Source: Erythrobacter litoralis HTCC2594 (GTDB taxonomy: Bacteria > Pseudomonadota > Alphaproteobacteria > Sphingomonadales > Sphingomonadaceae). From it: a stretch of 64,000 nt of DNA. The translations under genes and the position numbers were made by a program. The stretch lies in the NCBI RefSeq assembly GCF_000013005.1, contig NC_007722.1, positions 2,299,501 through 2,363,500 on the forward strand. The letters run 5' to 3'. Positions within the stretch are counted from its first letter, which is position 1. The number at the start of each line of letters is the position of its first letter. Under the pieces are notes generated by a model. The model worked only from the letters and a program-made list of their open reading frames with translations. It did not search any database and had not been told where the DNA came from. This document shows, piece after piece, positions 61,054 through 64,000 of this stretch.

Positions 61054-61830
61054 ATGCACCCGCGCTTTGCTTTTTGCGTCGCAACAATAATGGCCTTGGC
61101 CGTCCTGCCCGCCGACATCACCGCGCATCCCGAAGATATCAGCCGCGTCGTGGTGGCGGTGCTGGCCCATCCCGACGACGAGATCTTCTTCGCCCCCGCA
61201 CTCGCAGGCGAGGCGCGCAACGGCTCCGAGGTGCACTTGGTGTACGTCACCTCCGGCGATGCCGGGCCGGGCGTAAGCGATTACGCGAAGGGTGAGGCGC
61301 TTGCCGAAGTCCGCCGAGAGGAGGCGCGCTGTGCCGCACAAGCGCTGGGCGCACGGTCGATCGCGTTTCTCGAATTCGGCGACGGAACGCTGGCCGACAC
61401 GCCGCAAGCGCCGGACAGCCCGGCCAGGAAGCTGCTGCCGGTGCTTGCCGATGCGATCCGGGGCGCAAACCCGGAGATTGTCATCACCTGGGGGCCGGAC
61501 GGCGGTTACGGCCATGGCGACCACCGGATGGTGAGCGCTTTGGTGACGCAAATTCTGCAGCGCGAGCCCGGTGGCAGCCGCCCCAAACTTTATTACCCCG
61601 CGATGGTCCACGCGCCGCTGCCCGAGCCGCTGGCGGCGCAGGGCTGGGCCACGACCGCCCCCGACCTTGCGACGGTGCGCTACAGCTATTCCGAAGCCGA
61701 TCTCGCCGCCGCCAACGCCGCGACGCAGTGTCACGTTACCCAGTTCGACGAAGCGACGCGCGCTGCGCTGGTGCCATTATTTCACGCGGGCGTGTGGAAA
61801 AGCGAAGTGGCTTTCCACAAAGCCTTCTAG
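61054..61830 (+). CDS. Secreted PIG-L-family deacetylase
   Basis: A 258-residue zinc deacetylase with a signal peptide (ATIMALAVLPADITA). VLAHPDDEIFF is the zinc motif (AHPDDE) and GYGHGDHRMVS holds the distal His. Family members deacetylate N-acetylglucosamine-type groups; being exported, this one may act on envelope glycans. AGAGGGGAG lies 6 bp before the ATG at 61054. Confidence 0.87.
   Translation: MHPRFAFCVATIMALAVLPADITAHPEDISRVVVAVLAHPDDEIFFAPALAGEARNGSEVHLVYVTSGDAGPGVSDYAKGEALAEVRREEARCAAQALGARSIAFLEFGDGTLADTPQAPDSPARKLLPVLADAIRGANPEIVITWGPDGGYGHGDHRMVSALVTQILQREPGGSRPKLYYPAMVHAPLPEPLAAQGWATTAPDLATVRYSYSEADLAAANAATQCHVTQFDEATRAALVPLFHAGVWKSEVAFHKAF

Positions 61831-64000
<2,170 letters not shown>

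Overview
The window is GC-rich, gene-dense chromosomal DNA from an alphaproteobacterium, most likely a member of Sphingomonadales close to Erythrobacteraceae. This rests on the adjacent metX-metW pair, a short PutA without an N-terminal DNA-binding domain, a TonB receptor that looks zinc-type, class Ia ribonucleotide reductase genes with GANTC (CcrM-type) sites in front of them, and REP-like palindromes with a CTGAGCCTGTCGAAG core. There is no rRNA, CRISPR array, integrase or insertion sequence. Two tRNAs are present: Leu(GAG) and Gly(GCC). Both ends cut genes: a small minus-strand protein at base 1 and gyrB at base 64000.

Layout. 0.4-5.8 kb: an aldehyde dehydrogenase, then a glutathione-dependent formaldehyde detoxification cluster (adhC, a cupin, two VOC proteins, a ProX-like tRNA editing enzyme, fghA). 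5.8-9.6 kb: metW/metX facing hisC-tyrC. 9.6-12.5 kb: an ftsE-ftsX-ydcF-plsC operon on the minus strand. 12.7-25.7 kb: a zinc-ribbon membrane protein, tRNA-Leu, lipid or acyl-CoA enzymes, putA, dcd, a thioesterase, a flavin reductase, an acyl-CoA dehydrogenase and a DoxX protein. 25.7-34 kb: the TonB receptor, tRNA-Gly, a thioredoxin-TPR protein, and argB-yggT-folD-lipoprotein-marC. 34-36.6 kb: a Cys-rich secreted peptide with its partner, a nuclease-like protein, a lipoprotein and a DRR-repeat protein.

36.7-49.5 kb is the most accessory part. It holds a DUF4231/SLATT-like two-TM protein, two DUF559 endonuclease-like genes each bordered by palindromic repeats, an AT-richer two-gene module (soluble protein plus four-TM protein), nrdB and nrdA with unusual upstream regions, a GntP-type permease and small lipoproteins. 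49.7-58.7 kb returns to housekeeping genes: nadB, an ABC ATPase, two endonuclease III family genes and guaA. 58.9-59.4 kb contains three stem-loops with C/U-rich loops alternating with two tiny related ORFs; this resembles the CcsR ('cuckoo') sRNA arrays of other alphaproteobacteria. The window ends with an acyl-CoA ligase, a PIG-L deacetylase and gyrB.

The best candidates for something undescribed are the tiny-ORF/C-rich stem-loop array (58.9-59.4 kb), the low-GC two-gene module (38.8-40.35 kb), the DUF559-repeat cassettes, the Cys-rich peptide pair (33.9-34.8 kb), the duplicated NrdB leader (41.5 kb) and the GANTC cluster before nrdA (47.1-47.4 kb). No database search was possible, so family names come from recognising motifs in the translated sequence.
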